Shown here one piece after another: positions 9,309 through 19,584 of a stretch of 64,000 nucleotides of DNA. Under the pieces are notes generated by a model, which was not told the origin of the DNA, did no database searches, and saw only the letters and a program-made list of their open reading frames with translations. Position numbers and translations under genes: made by a program. The first letter of the stretch is position 1. The number at the start of each line of letters is the position of its first letter. Origin of the DNA: Clostridium beijerinckii (GTDB lineage Bacteria > Bacillota > Clostridia > Clostridiales > Clostridiaceae); assembly GCF_018223745.1 (NCBI RefSeq), contig NZ_CP073653.1:735001-799000 (forward strand), read 5' to 3'.

Positions 9309-10571
9309 GTGCGTTTATTGGCAGATATAATAGTCTCTATGATTCAAGCTATAATTTTCGCGTATTCAACAGAATGCTGCTTGAAGAGTGAAAAGAAATT
9401 AAACAAACTTAAAGTAGTTTTAATAACCATAGTTACGTTTATTATAAACAGTAGCTTTACAAGTATATTTGGAAACATATCTATCTGTGTGTTTATAATA
9501 CATATATCATGTTTAGTTGTAATGATTTTCTCATATAAAGATAACAAACTAAAGTCAATGATTCCCTATACATTGACATATTCTTTTATGGGCGTATATG
9601 GAATTATATCATATAATTTATTTTTTGGTTTTATAGAAGGTCTGATACCAGTAGAATATGCAGATGTAGCTAATATTTTAATTATATATGTTCCTTATAT
9701 TTTATTCTTATACTTATGTATAAAATACATGGGCAAGTTTATAGAGATGTACAAGCTGGCGGTTAGTGAAAAGATTAATATGATCGTGATTATAACAATA
9801 AGCTTCTGTCTAGATTTCGTTTTGGCCTTTTATTTAATAATTTATAATGATGAATCTAAAATGTTAAAAAATATGATAATCACAATCTTGTGCGTATTTT
9901 TAGCGTTTATCATAAAATATTTTGCAAATATAAAGAAGAAATCAGATCAAATATTTAAATTAAATGAAGCTCTAGAAGAAAAAAATAGTGAACTTAGGAA
10001 GATTAAGCATGACTACGGAGCGCAGATATCGTATCTATATGGACTTTGTCTAATGGAAAGATTCGATGATTTAAAAAAATCTCTAAAAGATATTATAAAT
10101 AAGAATGAATCTACGCCAACAGCTGTAGAAGTTAGCGAGAATAGAAATTCTATATTATCCCTTGCATTAAAACCGGCTATTGATATGGGAATACATGTAA
10201 TAATAGAAGAAAATTGTGATTTCTCTTTAGTGAGTATTACTGAAATGGAGTTTTATAGAATAGTATCTAATATAGTAAATAATGCAATAAAAGCAATGAA
10301 CGGCAAAGGTATAATAATTGCAAAGGCTTATGAATATTTAGGAAATGTAATAGTGAGAATAGAGAATAATGGTCCTAGAATTCTAGAACAACATCTAAAT
10401 GATATATTTAAAGTTGGATTTACTACGAAGGAAAATAATGATCAAAGTCATGGATACGGGTTAAGTATTGTAAAGGATTTAGTGGAGAGTCATAATGGTA
10501 AGATATATGTGAAAAGTAGCGATGCAGTTACTGAATTTAAAATAGTATTTCCTATAAAGAATTTTGTATAA
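9309..10571 (+). CDS. agrC: AgrC-like GHKL sensor histidine kinase
   Basis: 420 residues from GTG 9309 (AAGGAGG ends 8 nt upstream; TTG 9306 is also possible but closer). The first ~205 residues form six hydrophobic segments, the AgrC sensor. Next comes a DHp helix with KIKHDYGAQ, likely phospho-acceptor His234. The GHKL ATPase domain follows (NIVNNAIKAM N-box; GYGLSIVKDLVESHNGKI G-box). It should sense the peptide made from the adjacent agrD. No response regulator gene follows, so the partner (AgrA, LytTR type) must be encoded elsewhere or be missing. Confidence 0.88.
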   Translation: MRLLADIIVSMIQAIIFAYSTECCLKSEKKLNKLKVVLITIVTFIINSSFTSIFGNISICVFIIHISCLVVMIFSYKDNKLKSMIPYTLTYSFMGVYGIISYNLFFGFIEGLIPVEYADVANILIIYVPYILFLYLCIKYMGKFIEMYKLAVSEKINMIVIITISFCLDFVLAFYLIIYNDESKMLKNMIITILCVFLAFIIKYFANIKKKSDQIFKLNEALEEKNSELRKIKHDYGAQISYLYGLCLMERFDDLKKSLKDIINKNESTPTAVEVSENRNSILSLALKPAIDMGIHVIIEENCDFSLVSITEMEFYRIVSNIVNNAIKAMNGKGIIIAKAYEYLGNVIVRIENNGPRILEQHLNDIFKVGFTTKENNDQSHGYGLSIVKDLVESHNGKIYVKSSDAVTEFKIVFPIKNFV

Positions 10572-10655
10572 TATTTAGTATACATAGCGAATATTTCCCT
10601 AGAAATATATTTAGGATTGAATAGAAGTACATATTAAAAATAAATAAGATTACAA

Positions 10656-10703
10656 TGATGATAATAGATCTTTATAAAATTAAGGTTTATTATCATTTTT
10701 TAT
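10656..10703 (+). terminator. Terminator after agrC
   Basis: 9-bp stem ATGATAATA / TATTATCAT with a 21-nt loop, followed by a run of six T. It closes the agrBDC unit. Confidence 0.6.
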
Positions 10704-10893
10704 TGAGTTTTGATAGTTAGAAATATTAATATCAGCTTTTTTATTATGAGAAACTTAATGTAGATATCAGTGATAAATTTAGATGCACAGGGATATCATT
10801 AGAAAATGCTCGAGAATCATCAGTATTAAGTAGTAACATAGGTCCTATAGATAAGTAGAAATATATGAGAATTCATAAAAAGTATTTTAAAAA
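10704..10893. other. Intergenic DNA with a short decayed open frame
   Basis: From about 10735 to 10857 one frame reads roughly 40 codons (including DKFRCTGISLENARESS) ending in TAG, with no start codon or ribosome site. It may be a remnant of a lost gene; I do not recognise it. Nothing else is seen before the nfn promoter. Confidence 0.3.
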
Positions 10894-10937
10894 TTCAGAA
10901 TAATAGTGTAAACTATATATTAAGTGATAAAACTTAA
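10894..10937 (+). promoter_or_regulatory. Promoter and candidate operator of nfnAB
   Basis: TTCAGA (10894-10899), 16-bp spacer, TATATT (10916-10921) fits a vegetative promoter. Overlapping the start site is a perfect inverted repeat TTAAGT-GATAAA-ACTTAA (10920-10937). For a redox gene pair this could be bound by a redox sensor such as Rex, but the match to the usual Rex operator is only partial. Confidence 0.5.
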
Positions 10938-10961
10938 CATAATTAAAAGGGGTGCGATGGC

Positions 10962-11852
10962 ATGTATAAAATAGTGAACAAAAAGGAGCTAACAAATAAT
11001 ATATTCTCAATGGATATAGAAGCTCCAAGAGTAGCAAAATCTGCAAAGCCTGGACAATTTATTATCATAAAAAATGATGAAAAAGGTGAAAGAATTCCTT
11101 TAACTATAGCAGATTATGATCAGGAAAAAGGAACAGTAACTATAGTTTTTCAAACTGTAGGAAAAGGAACAAAACAGTTAGCTGCTTTTAATGAAGGGGA
11201 TCATGTAGCTGACTTTGTTGGACCATTAGGTGTACCAAGTGAATTTATACATGAGGATATAGAAGAATTAAAGAAAAAGAATTTCATCTTTGTGGCAGGC
11301 GGAGTTGGTGCAGCACCAGTTTACCCACAAGTAAAATGGATGCATGAACATGGAATAGCTGTAGATGTTATTTTAGGAAGCAGAAACAAAGATTTATTAA
11401 TATATGAAGATAAATTAAAGAATGCTGCTGGAAATCTTTATGTAACAACTGATGATGGTTCATATGAATTTAAGGGAACTGGATCAGATATGCTTAAAGA
11501 GCTAGTTAATAATCAAGGTAAGAAATATGATCATGCAATTATTATTGGACCAATGATAATGATGAAATTTACTTCTATGCTAACTAAAGAATTAGGAATT
11601 CAAACAACAGTAAGCTTAAATCCAATAATGGTTGATGGTACAGGTATGTGTGGTGCTTGTAGAGTCACTGTTGGAGGAGAAGTTAAGTTTGCTTGTGTTG
11701 ACGGACCAGAATTTGATGGACATTTAGTAAATTACGATGAATCAATGAGAAGACAAGCTATGTATAAAACAGAAGAAGGAAAAGCACAGTTAGAAGTTGA
11801 AGAAGGAAATACTCATAGTCACGGTGGCTGTGGTTGCAGAGGTGATAAATAA
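10962..11852 (+). CDS. nfnA: NADH-dependent ferredoxin:NADP oxidoreductase subunit A
   Basis: 296 residues, dihydroorotate dehydrogenase electron-transfer (PyrK-like) fold: an FAD-binding barrel (KPGQFIIIKNDEKGERIPLT), an NAD-binding part (VAGGVGAAPVYPQ), and a C-terminal [2Fe-2S] loop with Cys230, Cys233 and Cys245 (GMCGACRVTVGG ... ACVDGPEFDGH). With NfnB it forms the soluble bifurcating transhydrogenase that couples NADPH with NADH and ferredoxin. The stop overlaps the nfnB start by one base (TAATG), implying translational coupling. The His/Gly-rich end (THSHGGCGCRG) is unusual and might bind metal. Ribosome site AAAGGGGTG. Confidence 0.9.
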   Translation: MYKIVNKKELTNNIFSMDIEAPRVAKSAKPGQFIIIKNDEKGERIPLTIADYDQEKGTVTIVFQTVGKGTKQLAAFNEGDHVADFVGPLGVPSEFIHEDIEELKKKNFIFVAGGVGAAPVYPQVKWMHEHGIAVDVILGSRNKDLLIYEDKLKNAAGNLYVTTDDGSYEFKGTGSDMLKELVNNQGKKYDHAIIIGPMIMMKFTSMLTKELGIQTTVSLNPIMVDGTGMCGACRVTVGGEVKFACVDGPEFDGHLVNYDESMRRQAMYKTEEGKAQLEVEEGNTHSHGGCGCRGDK

Positions 11853-13246
11853 TGGACATGAATGAGAGATTAGTTAGAATACCAGTAAGAGAACAAGATC
11901 CAAAGGTTAGAGCAGCAAACTTTGAAGAAGTTTGTATTGGATATAACGAAGAAGAAGCAACTAAAGAAGCTTCTAGATGTTTAAACTGTAAGAATCCTAA
12001 GTGTGTAGAAGGATGTCCAGTATCAATCAATATACCAGGATTCATTTCTTATGTTAAAGATGAAAAATTTGAAGAAGCTGCAAAAGAAATTTCAAAATAC
12101 AGCTCACTTCCAGCAGTTTGTGGAAGAGTATGTCCACAAGAAAAGCAATGTGAAGGAAGATGTGTTTTAGGAATAAAAGGTGACTCAGTATCAATTGGTA
12201 AGCTTGAAAGATTTACAGCAGACTGGGCAGCGTCACATAATGTTGACTTAAGTGCAACAGAACCTAAAAATGGAATGAAAGTTGCAGTTATAGGAAGTGG
12301 ACCTGCAGGACTTACTTGTGCTGGAGATTTAGCTAAAAAAGGATATGAAGTAACTATTTTTGAGGCACTTCATAAAGCAGGCGGAGTTTTAGAATATGGA
12401 ATTCCAGAATTCAGACTTCCAAAAGAAAAAGTAGTTAAAAATGAAGTTGAAAACATTAAGAAACTTGGTGTTAAAATAGAAACTAATGTTATAGTTGGCA
12501 GAACTATAACTATAGATCAATTGTTTGAAGATGAAGGATTCAAAGCTGTATTTATAGGTTCAGGTGCAGGACTTCCAAGATTCATGGGAATACCAGGAGA
12601 AAATGCAAATGGAGTATGCTCAGCAAATGAATTTTTAACAAGAGTAAACTTAATGAAGGCAGCGGTAGAAGGATATGACACTCCAGTTAGATCTGGTAAA
12701 AAAGTTGCAGTAGTAGGTGGAGGAAATGTTGCTATGGATGCAGCAAGAACTGCCTTAAGACTTGGATCTGAAAGTCATATTGTTTATAGAAGAGGTGAAT
12801 CAGAACTTCCAGCAAGAGTAGAAGAAGTACATCATGCTAAGGAAGAAGGAGTAATCTTTGATGTATTAACTAATCCAACAGAAATCTTAGTAGATGAAAA
12901 TGGATGGGTTAAAGGAATGAAATGTGTAAGAATGGAACTTGGAGAACCAGATGCATCAGGAAGAAGAAGTCCAGTTGAAGTTCCAGGTTCAGAATTTGTT
13001 ATGGATGTAGACACTGTAATAATGTCACTTGGAACATCACCAAATCCATTAATCTCATCAACAACTCAAGGATTAGAAATAAATAAGAGAAGATGTATCG
13101 TAGCTGAAGAAGAAACAGGTCTTACTACTAAAGAAGCAGTTTATGCTGGTGGAGATGCAGTTACAGGAGCAGCAACAGTAATACTTGCTATGGGTGCTGG
13201 TAAAAAAGCAGCAAAAGCTATAGATGACTATTTACAAGGAAAATAA
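11852..13246 (+). CDS. nfnB: NADH-dependent ferredoxin:NADP oxidoreductase subunit B (glutamate synthase small-subunit-like)
   Basis: 464 residues. The N-terminal region has two ferredoxin-like Cys sets: C43, C46, C51, C55 and C90, C94, C100, C104. FAD binding follows (VIGSGPAGLTCAGDLAKKGY, EAL..AGGVLEYGIPEF), then NADPH binding (VAVVGGGNVAMDAARTALRL), and a C-terminal FAD contact (YAGGDAVTGAATVILAM). This is the GltD fold. Annotation pipelines often call it homotetrameric glutamate synthase, but the coupled nfnA and the absence of a large glutamate synthase subunit make the bifurcating transhydrogenase the better call. A strong terminator follows, so nfnAB is a two-gene operon. Confidence 0.9.
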   Translation: MDMNERLVRIPVREQDPKVRAANFEEVCIGYNEEEATKEASRCLNCKNPKCVEGCPVSINIPGFISYVKDEKFEEAAKEISKYSSLPAVCGRVCPQEKQCEGRCVLGIKGDSVSIGKLERFTADWAASHNVDLSATEPKNGMKVAVIGSGPAGLTCAGDLAKKGYEVTIFEALHKAGGVLEYGIPEFRLPKEKVVKNEVENIKKLGVKIETNVIVGRTITIDQLFEDEGFKAVFIGSGAGLPRFMGIPGENANGVCSANEFLTRVNLMKAAVEGYDTPVRSGKKVAVVGGGNVAMDAARTALRLGSESHIVYRRGESELPARVEEVHHAKEEGVIFDVLTNPTEILVDENGWVKGMKCVRMELGEPDASGRRSPVEVPGSEFVMDVDTVIMSLGTSPNPLISSTTQGLEINKRRCIVAEEETGLTTKEAVYAGGDAVTGAATVILAMGAGKKAAKAIDDYLQGK

Positions 13247-13311
13247 GATTTTCATTAGGTTTCAGTAACTAATATGATATATACTTAAGCTAATATTTTA
13301 TATAAAATAAG

Positions 13312-13367
13312 AGGATATTTGTTCCAATGGCTAAAAATAAAAGCCATTAGAACAAATATCCTTTTTT
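13312..13367 (+). terminator. Strong terminator after nfnAB
   Basis: Long stem AGGATATTTGTTC...AATGGCT with the matching AGCCATT...GAACAAATATCCT, one mispaired position, a 9-nt A-rich loop, then TTTTTT. One of the clearest terminators in the window. Confidence 0.92.
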
Positions 13368-13444
13368 ATACTCAAATGTAAATTAAATTGTTTTATATAC
13401 AATGAATTAATATGGTGGAAAATGAATGAAAATGAATTTTTCTT

Positions 13445-13473
13445 TTGACAAAATGGATGGTAGATAGTAAAAT
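13445..13473 (+). promoter_or_regulatory. Vegetative promoter for the YczE-like gene
   Basis: TTGACA (13445-13450), 17-bp spacer, TAAAAT (13468-13473). It implies a leader of about 135 nt before the gene at 13616; I see no recognisable riboswitch in that leader. Confidence 0.7.
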
Positions 13474-13615
13474 GGTTTTATGTTTGTACATGTGCATATT
13501 ATTTAAGATTATATATAGAAAATTATATAATAAAAAGTGATACATAATTATATCTATTTTATGTTTATTCAGTTTATATGTAGCAATAAATTATAATAAA
13601 AAAGGAAGAAATAAT

Positions 13616-14335
13616 ATGAATAAAGCAATGAACTTATTAAAAAGAATTATTTTATTTTTTGTTGGAATGAGTATAATTCAGTTTGGTGTAGCATTATTTT
13701 TGAAGACTAATATTGGCTCTGATCCATTTACTGTATTTACGCAAGGTTTAGCGTTTGCATTAGATAAAACAGGATTAAAGAATTTTTCTGTAGTTAAGAT
13801 GATAAGTGGAGCAGATCAGGTAACGCCAGGGGTAGCAAATATGATTATATTGATTGTACTATTTGCTGTTATACTCTTAGTTGAGAGATCGCGTATAAAG
13901 ATAGGAACTTTAATTTGTGTTGTAGGAGTAGGACCAATTATAGATCTTGGAGTGAAGGTTGTTTCATATTTCCCAGTTGAATCTTATAACTATTTTATAA
14001 AGGCATTATTGGTTGTATTTGGATGTTTAATAATTGCAATAGGGTTTGCAGTTTTATCAGCAACAAACGTAGGAGTAGCCCCAAATGATATTGTTCCATT
14101 TATAATACAAGATAAGACTAAGGTACAATACCGTTGGATTAGAATAACACTAGATGCTGGATTTTTAATAATAGGATTTATATTAGGAGGAAAAGTTGGT
14201 CTTGGTACTGTGATAGCAATGATAACAACTGGACCATTTATACAATTCTGCCTCCCTTATGGAGAAAAGTTTGTAAACTTATTAGTAAATGAAAAAGATG
14301 TAGATGTAGAAGAAAGTGTTACAGCTACTGCATAG
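13616..14335 (+). CDS. YczE/YyaS/YitT-family integral membrane protein
   Basis: 239 residues with about five transmembrane segments (11-30, 72-88, 95-115, 123-150, 175-205). The family patterns are present: FFVGMSIIQFGVALFLKTNIGSDP near the N-terminus and SATNVGVAPNDIVPF in the middle. Members are predicted transporters or membrane regulators; in Bacillus yczE is needed for proper lipopeptide/polyketide synthesis, with no known mechanism. It is monocistronic, with its own promoter and a strong terminator. The substrate is unknown. Confidence 0.8.
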   Translation: MNKAMNLLKRIILFFVGMSIIQFGVALFLKTNIGSDPFTVFTQGLAFALDKTGLKNFSVVKMISGADQVTPGVANMIILIVLFAVILLVERSRIKIGTLICVVGVGPIIDLGVKVVSYFPVESYNYFIKALLVVFGCLIIAIGFAVLSATNVGVAPNDIVPFIIQDKTKVQYRWIRITLDAGFLIIGFILGGKVGLGTVIAMITTGPFIQFCLPYGEKFVNLLVNEKDVDVEESVTATA

Positions 14336-14413
14336 TTAATTTATAAAAATAAGAATAAAGTTATGATATTATTTATTGATTAGTTTAGTCTAAAAGAATA
14401 CAAATTTTATTTA

Positions 14414-14446
14414 GAAACAGGGTTTGCTTAGCAAACCCTGTTTTTA
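14414..14446 (+). terminator. Terminator after YczE-like gene
   Basis: Nearly perfect palindrome AACAGGGTTTGC-TTA-GCAAACCCTGTTTTT: a 13-bp stem, tight loop and T run. Confidence 0.92.
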
Positions 14447-14647
14447 ATTGTAGTAATTATATAGCGAATATTGAAATATATTTTGAAATGGTGTAAAATT
14501 ATTACAAATAATGAAATAAGTCGATAAAAAATGACTAGAGTTTATAATGGAAAATAACTATGTATTTATAATTGCAGGATTATTTTATTTAAATTAATTT
14601 CTGTACGAAAAATTGGGGATATATTATTAAAAAAAGGAAGTGTTATA

Positions 14648-16363
14648 ATGAAAATTCTTATTAATTTAAGTGTTAAGAAGAAACTTGTTTCAGTGTTCTT
14701 TGTGATTTGTATTTTTATAGCCGCAATAGGAACAGAAGGAATATTAAGCTCTGCAAAAATAAATGATAATGCAGATGTCTTGTATAGAAATAATTTAATA
14801 TCTATTAAAGACTTAGGAGAAATAAAGGGAAATATTCATGACATGAGAGCTACATATAATAGATTAGTTTTCGAAAGAGATAAAACAAAACTAGATGATT
14901 ATCTAAAGGTTATAAATGATTTAGACATAAAAAATGACAAGAGTATGAAAGAATATGAAAATTTAATTACAGTGTCAGACGAAAAACAAACTTATAATAA
15001 TTTGAAAAATGATTTAGCAAAATATATAGAAGTAAGAAATAAAGCAATCGAATTTGCGAAAACCGGGGATTATGATGAAGCAATTAAAATTAGCAATTCC
15101 GATTTAACCACAATTAAAAATTCTTTACTTGAAAACATTCAAAAAAATATTGATGCAAATGCAAAGGCTGCGGAGCAAGCTAATTTAAATAATATATCTC
15201 AATTTAAGAGTGTTCGATATACTATATTAATTTTTACAACAGGAGCATTTTTAATAATCCTTTTTATGGCATATATGTTAAGCAAGAATATATTGAATCC
15301 ATTAAGAGAGATAAAGGACTTTGCAAAAAGATTATCAACCTATGATTTCGCTAATGCGATTACGATTACAAGGGGAGATGAGTTTGGACAAACAGGCGTA
15401 GCTTTAAACACTGCGCAAGAAAATGTAAGTAGACTGGTTAAAGTAATTATGGAAAACTCGCAGGATTTAAGTGCAAGCTCAGAAGAACTTTCAGCAACAG
15501 TTGAAGAAATATCTTCAAAGGCCAATACCATAGATCAAGCAGTAGATAATATTGCCTCTGCAATGCAAGAATCTAGCGCGACTACTGAGGAAATAAGTGC
15601 ATCTATTGAAGAAGTAGATTCAAGCGTTAATGTACTTTCTTCTAAGGCTATGGAGGGAAGCAATAATGCAAGTCAGTCTAAGAAAAAATCTATGGAAGTT
15701 AAAAATAATAGTCAAAAAGCTATTAATGAAACTAGGAAATTATACATTGAAAAGCAAGAAAAAATGCAAAAAGCCATAGAAGATGGAAAAGTAGTAGAGA
15801 GTATAAAAGTTATGGCAGAAACAATTGGAGGAATAGCAGAACAAACAAATTTACTTGCATTAAATGCGGCAATTGAAGCTGCAAGAGCTGGAGAACAAGG
15901 AAAAGGATTTGCTGTAGTAGCAGAAGAGGTAAGAAAACTTGCAGAGCAATCATCTGATGCAGTAATAAATATTCAAGACACAATTAATAAAGTTCAATTA
16001 GCATTTAATAGTAGCATCAACACAGGTAGTGATATATTGGAGTTTATAAGCAAAAATGTAGAAGAACAATTTAATGATTATAGTGAAGTAGGTAACAAGT
16101 ACTATAATGATTCAAACTTTGTAAGTAACATGTCAGAAGAAATTGCTGCTATGTCAGAAGAAATAACAGCTACAGTTGGACAAGTTAGTGAAGCAATTCA
16201 AAATATGGCACAAACATCGCAAAAATCAAGTGAAGGAGCTGAAATGATAAAAGATAGTATGAATGAAACAACAAAAGCTATTGAACAAGTAGCGTTAACA
16301 GCTCAAAGTCAAGCAGAGCTTGCTCAAAAACTTAATGAAATGGTACAAAAATTTAAGATATAG
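14648..16363 (+). CDS. Methyl-accepting chemotaxis protein (four-helix-bundle sensor)
   Basis: 571 residues. One membrane helix at 13-33, an outer helical sensor of about 155 residues (four-helix-bundle type, no Cache pattern), a second helix at about 189-211, HAMP, then a long cytoplasmic coiled coil. The hairpin tip is intact: [20 protein letters not shown], followed by [18 protein letters not shown]. It should signal to CheA/CheW, which are not in this window. It has a 26-residue charged stretch (about 353-382) with no visible gap in the heptads. It starts the signalling block and is separated from the next gene by a terminator. Confidence 0.92.
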   Translation: MKILINLSVKKKLVSVFFVICIFIAAIGTEGILSSAKINDNADVLYRNNLISIKDLGEIKGNIHDMRATYNRLVFERDKTKLDDYLKVINDLDIKNDKSMKEYENLITVSDEKQTYNNLKNDLAKYIEVRNKAIEFAKTGDYDEAIKISNSDLTTIKNSLLENIQKNIDANAKAAEQANLNNISQFKSVRYTILIFTTGAFLIILFMAYMLSKNILNPLREIKDFAKRLSTYDFANAITITRGDEFGQTGVALNTAQENVSRLVKVIMENSQDLSASSEELSATVEEISSKANTIDQAVDNIASAMQESSATTEEISASIEEVDSSVNVLSSKAMEGSNNASQSKKKSMEVKNNSQKAINETRKLYIEKQEKMQKAIEDGKVVESIKVMAETIGGIAEQTNLLALNAAIEAARAGEQGKGFAVVAEEVRKLAEQSSDAVINIQDTINKVQLAFNSSINTGSDILEFISKNVEEQFNDYSEVGNKYYNDSNFVSNMSEEIAAMSEEITATVGQVSEAIQNMAQTSQKSSEGAEMIKDSMNETTKAIEQVALTAQSQAELAQKLNEMVQKFKI

Positions 16364-16475
16364 TAATACTTATTAACTTTAAGAAGATATAGACTTTAGG
16401 AGTTAAATGAAAAATACAAACTAATGATATGATTAGTTATAAAATAAAACTAGGACAATAGAAGGTGAATCATAT

Positions 16476-16522
16476 AAAACATAAAGTGATATTGAAAATA
16501 AATTATCACTTTATGTTTTTTT
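16476..16522 (+). terminator. Terminator after first chemoreceptor gene
   Basis: 15-bp stem AAACATAAAGTGATA / TATCACTTTATGTTT followed by seven T. It separates the receptor gene from the downstream signalling operon. Confidence 0.9.
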
Positions 16523-16788
16523 GATTAAAAGAAGTTCATATGAAAATATATTGTGAAAATTATTTTTTGAAGATGTTATATTTCATACAATATAGCATAT
16601 TAAAAAAACCAATGGATATGATGTAATATGTTGAAAGCAGATGAAATAAGTGTAATAATGTAATGGGGATATTTTATCTTTAATTGATTGGAAAAATTAG
16701 TTAATACTAATGAAAAATGATAAGATAAGTAGAATTTTTAGTTAATTATGAAAAAATACTTTAACTATGTAAAAGAGGGGGAGTTAAT
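16523..16788. other. Upstream region of the partner-switching operon
   Basis: 266 bp of AT-rich DNA without an open frame worth calling. It contains a small palindrome TTAGT-TAAT-ACTAA near 16697 and must hold the promoter of the operon starting at 16789, but no clear -35/-10 pair stands out. Confidence 0.35.
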
Positions 16789-17184
16789 ATGTCAGTAACA
16801 AAAGGATCAGTGATATTTTATGGACTAGATGGTCTTGATAAGAAGGTTAATGATATCATTGAGGTTTTGGATTTAAAAAAACAATCTTTTGAAGTGAAAC
16901 TTATAATATTTGAAGCCGTTAATAATGCGTATATTCATGGAAATAGTAGTGATAGCAGCAAACCAATTTATGTTGATTGGGAATTGAAAGATAATTTACT
17001 AAGTGTTATAGTAAAAGATTGTGGGCAAGGATTTGAGAATATAAATTTGCATAAGAAAATAGACGAAGAGAATATATTAGATGAATCAGGTAGAGGCTTG
17101 TATATTATAAGTTGTTATACTGATGAACTAATTTTAGACGGAAGTTCTATAATTATGCGTAAGAGTCTTTTATGTGACATATAG
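16789..17184 (+). CDS. RsbW/SpoIIAB-like anti-sigma (serine kinase) protein
   Basis: 131 residues of the GHKL ATPase anti-sigma family: FEAVNNAYIHGN (N-box), VKDCGQGF (G1 box) and ESGRGLYIIS (G2 box). Such proteins bind a sigma factor or another partner and phosphorylate a STAS antagonist on serine. Here it is grouped with a chemoreceptor, a STAS protein (19258) and a PP2C phosphatase (19585), giving a full kinase-antagonist-phosphatase switch. No sigma factor gene is near, so the target is unknown. Ribosome site AGAGGGGGAG. Confidence 0.85.
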   Translation: MSVTKGSVIFYGLDGLDKKVNDIIEVLDLKKQSFEVKLIIFEAVNNAYIHGNSSDSSKPIYVDWELKDNLLSVIVKDCGQGFENINLHKKIDEENILDESGRGLYIISCYTDELILDGSSIIMRKSLLCDI

Positions 17185-17245
17185 ATTGATATATGGTTAG
17201 TAATTGATACCTAATGAATATTGTACATGCTAGGGAGGCAATTAG

Positions 17246-19246
17246 ATGAAAATTTCTTTAAAGATAAAACTTATGATTACTTTTTTTATACTCATTTCTT
17301 TACCAATGGGGTTACTTGGGTATATTTCGTATAGAATGTCCAGCGCATCTATACAAACGGCTGTTCAAGAACAATTAAAGGAACAGACTTACAATACATC
17401 TAATTTAATAAATAAAACGATAGATTCAACAAAACATTCTTTGGAAGTTGCAAGTTTGAATGGCGATATTATAAAAGCGGTTGAAAATTCAAATACAAGC
17501 AATCTAGATACAGCTTCTGAATATATAAGAGCGGTCCAAGAGAAAAATAAAGATTTTATGGAAGTATTAATTATTACAGATGCTTATGGCAAGGTAATTG
17601 TAAATACTCAGTCAAAAGAGAATGATATAGATTTAAGTGATAGAGATTATATGAAACAAGTACTTAGTAGCGGTAAGGAAGTTGTTAGTGAAGTATTAAC
17701 TTCTAGATTTACTGGTAATCCAGCTATTTTTATAGCTTATCCATTGAAGGAAAATGGTAAATTGATTGGTACACTTGTAGGGAGTATAAAGTTTGATAGT
17801 ATATCAAGTTATGCATCTCAAATAAAAGTTGGTAAAAGTGGATATGCATATATGATTGATAAAACTGGGTTAATTGTTTATCATCCAGATTCAAGTAAAA
17901 TCCTAAAAGAAAATGCAAATGATAATGCAGGAGAAGATTTAAAAGTTTTAGTTCAGGAAATGAAAGAAGGAAAATCTTCAGAAGGCTTCTATACATATGG
18001 GAATATATATAAATATGTTGTTTTCCAACCTGTTGGTAATTGGGTGATTGCAGTCACAGCGCAATATGACGAATATATGTCAGCAGCTTTAAGTATAAGG
18101 AACTATACAATAATTATTTCTTTAATATCAATCATTATAGCAATGATATGTGCTTATACATATTCAACAATAGGAATAATTAATCCAATTAAGAAACTAG
18201 AGAGATTAATGAGATCTGCAGGAGAAGGAGATTTAACTGTTAAGATTGATATACAAAGCAAAGATGAAATTGAGGAACTTGGAAAATCATTCAATGAAAT
18301 GATAAAGCATCAAGATCGAATAGTAAGAAATGTAACTAACGCAGCAGAACAGTTGAATGCAGCATCAGAAGAAATGGCAGCTTCTTCAGAAGAAATAAGT
18401 GCCGCAACTGAAGAAATAAGTGCTACAGTTAATCAAGTGGCGCAAGATGCAGAAAAACAAAATGAATCCATAGTTGATGTTTCAAAAGTGTTGGTTCAGC
18501 TTTCAAGTCTTGTTCAATTAGCTCAAAGTAGAGCTAAAGCTACAAGTTCAAATGCAGCTAATACAATGTCAGCAGCTGATCTTGGAAGAGAAAAAGTTGA
18601 GGAAACTGTAAAGGCAATGGATATTATAAGTAAAGGCAGTGAAGAAACTTCGCAGGCATTAGAATCTTTAAGTGGATTATCGAGTAAAGTAGATGGTATT
18701 ATAAACATAATAAATTCTATTGCAGAGCAGACTAATCTTTTAGCATTGAATGCAGCTATAGAGGCTGCTAGAGCAGGGGAGCATGGAAAGGGATTTAGTG
18801 TAGTTGCAGATGAGGTTCGTAAATTATCCGAAGAATCAAATGATAGGGCAAGAGAGATTGCTGTACTAGTTAGTGAAATGGTAAAGCAAACACAGAATGC
18901 GGTAATAGCAATGGAAAGATCTAAGTCAGAAGTAAACAATGGAGTAAAAATAGTATCAGAAACAGACAAAGCATTTGTAGATATCATTAATGCAATAGAA
19001 AATATAGTTAAACATGTCACTGAGATACTTGATATTACTGGTGATGAAGTAGCATCGTCTGATAAGGTAATTGGGCTTATAAATGATATAGCAACAGTAA
19101 CAGAAAGCAATGCGTCAAATAGTGAAAATGTATCTTCGGCAGCAGAAGAACAAGCTAGTGCAATTAATAATTTAACAGCTACAGCACAGGAAACAAGCGC
19201 TATGGCAGAAGAATTAACTAAGCTTGTAGAAAGATTTAAAATATGA
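17246..19246 (+). CDS. Methyl-accepting chemotaxis protein with dCache sensor
   Basis: 666 residues. Membrane helix 9-29, an outer double-Cache sensor (about 35-280; [34 protein letters not shown] and [20 protein letters not shown] are typical), a second helix at about 284-306, HAMP, and the signalling coiled coil with [20 protein letters not shown] and [18 protein letters not shown]. dCache domains commonly bind amino acids, organic acids or amines. It lies 61 bp after the anti-sigma gene and 11 bp before the STAS gene, so all are probably co-transcribed. That places a chemoreceptor inside a partner-switching operon. Ribosome site CTAGGGAGGC. Confidence 0.93.
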   Translation: MKISLKIKLMITFFILISLPMGLLGYISYRMSSASIQTAVQEQLKEQTYNTSNLINKTIDSTKHSLEVASLNGDIIKAVENSNTSNLDTASEYIRAVQEKNKDFMEVLIITDAYGKVIVNTQSKENDIDLSDRDYMKQVLSSGKEVVSEVLTSRFTGNPAIFIAYPLKENGKLIGTLVGSIKFDSISSYASQIKVGKSGYAYMIDKTGLIVYHPDSSKILKENANDNAGEDLKVLVQEMKEGKSSEGFYTYGNIYKYVVFQPVGNWVIAVTAQYDEYMSAALSIRNYTIIISLISIIIAMICAYTYSTIGIINPIKKLERLMRSAGEGDLTVKIDIQSKDEIEELGKSFNEMIKHQDRIVRNVTNAAEQLNAASEEMAASSEEISAATEEISATVNQVAQDAEKQNESIVDVSKVLVQLSSLVQLAQSRAKATSSNAANTMSAADLGREKVEETVKAMDIISKGSEETSQALESLSGLSSKVDGIINIINSIAEQTNLLALNAAIEAARAGEHGKGFSVVADEVRKLSEESNDRAREIAVLVSEMVKQTQNAVIAMERSKSEVNNGVKIVSETDKAFVDIINAIENIVKHVTEILDITGDEVASSDKVIGLINDIATVTESNASNSENVSSAAEEQASAINNLTATAQETSAMAEELTKLVERFKI

Positions 19247-19257
19247 GGTGATAATTG

Positions 19258-19530
19258 ATGGAAATAAGTATACCAAAAGACTTTGTTGTTGATGAAGTCG
19301 CAAATTTTAGAGTAAAAGTAAATAAATTAATAGATGAAGGACAAAAGAATTTTATATTCAATTTTAATGATTGTAATTTTATAGATAGTACCGGACTTGG
19401 TGCATTAGTAGCTGTTTATAAAAAATGCGCTGAAAAGAATGGAAGTATAAAATTAAAAGGACTAAAGCCAGAAGTTGAGAAGTTATTTAAATTAACAAGG
19501 TTAGATAAGGTATTTGAAATTTGTCCGTAA
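19258..19530 (+). CDS. STAS-domain anti-sigma factor antagonist
   Basis: 90 residues from ATG 19258 (GAGGTG 7 nt upstream; TTG 19255 is less likely). The STAS signature FIDSTGLGALVAV places the phosphorylated serine at Ser44. In its unphosphorylated form this type binds an RsbW-like kinase and releases the kinase's partner. The kinase is the gene at 16789 and the matching phosphatase lies at 19585. It starts 11 bp after the chemoreceptor stop. Confidence 0.9.
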   Translation: MEISIPKDFVVDEVANFRVKVNKLIDEGQKNFIFNFNDCNFIDSTGLGALVAVYKKCAEKNGSIKLKGLKPEVEKLFKLTRLDKVFEICP

Positions 19531-19584
19531 AAATATCTGGAGTTTTTATGAAGTGAAATTCAGATAGAAAGGACTTTCGATTGT

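Noticed and set aside
10735..10857. Short open frame that could be a gene remnant
   Set aside because: No start, no ribosome site and no recognisable similarity; kept only as a note on the gap.
11852..13246. Glutamate synthase small subunit
   Set aside because: The fold is shared, but coupling to nfnA and lack of a large subunit favour NfnB.
18523..19110. Long antisense open frame (195 codons) over the chemoreceptor gene
   Set aside because: It mirrors the repetitive coiled-coil coding sequence, has no ribosome site and shows no protein motif.
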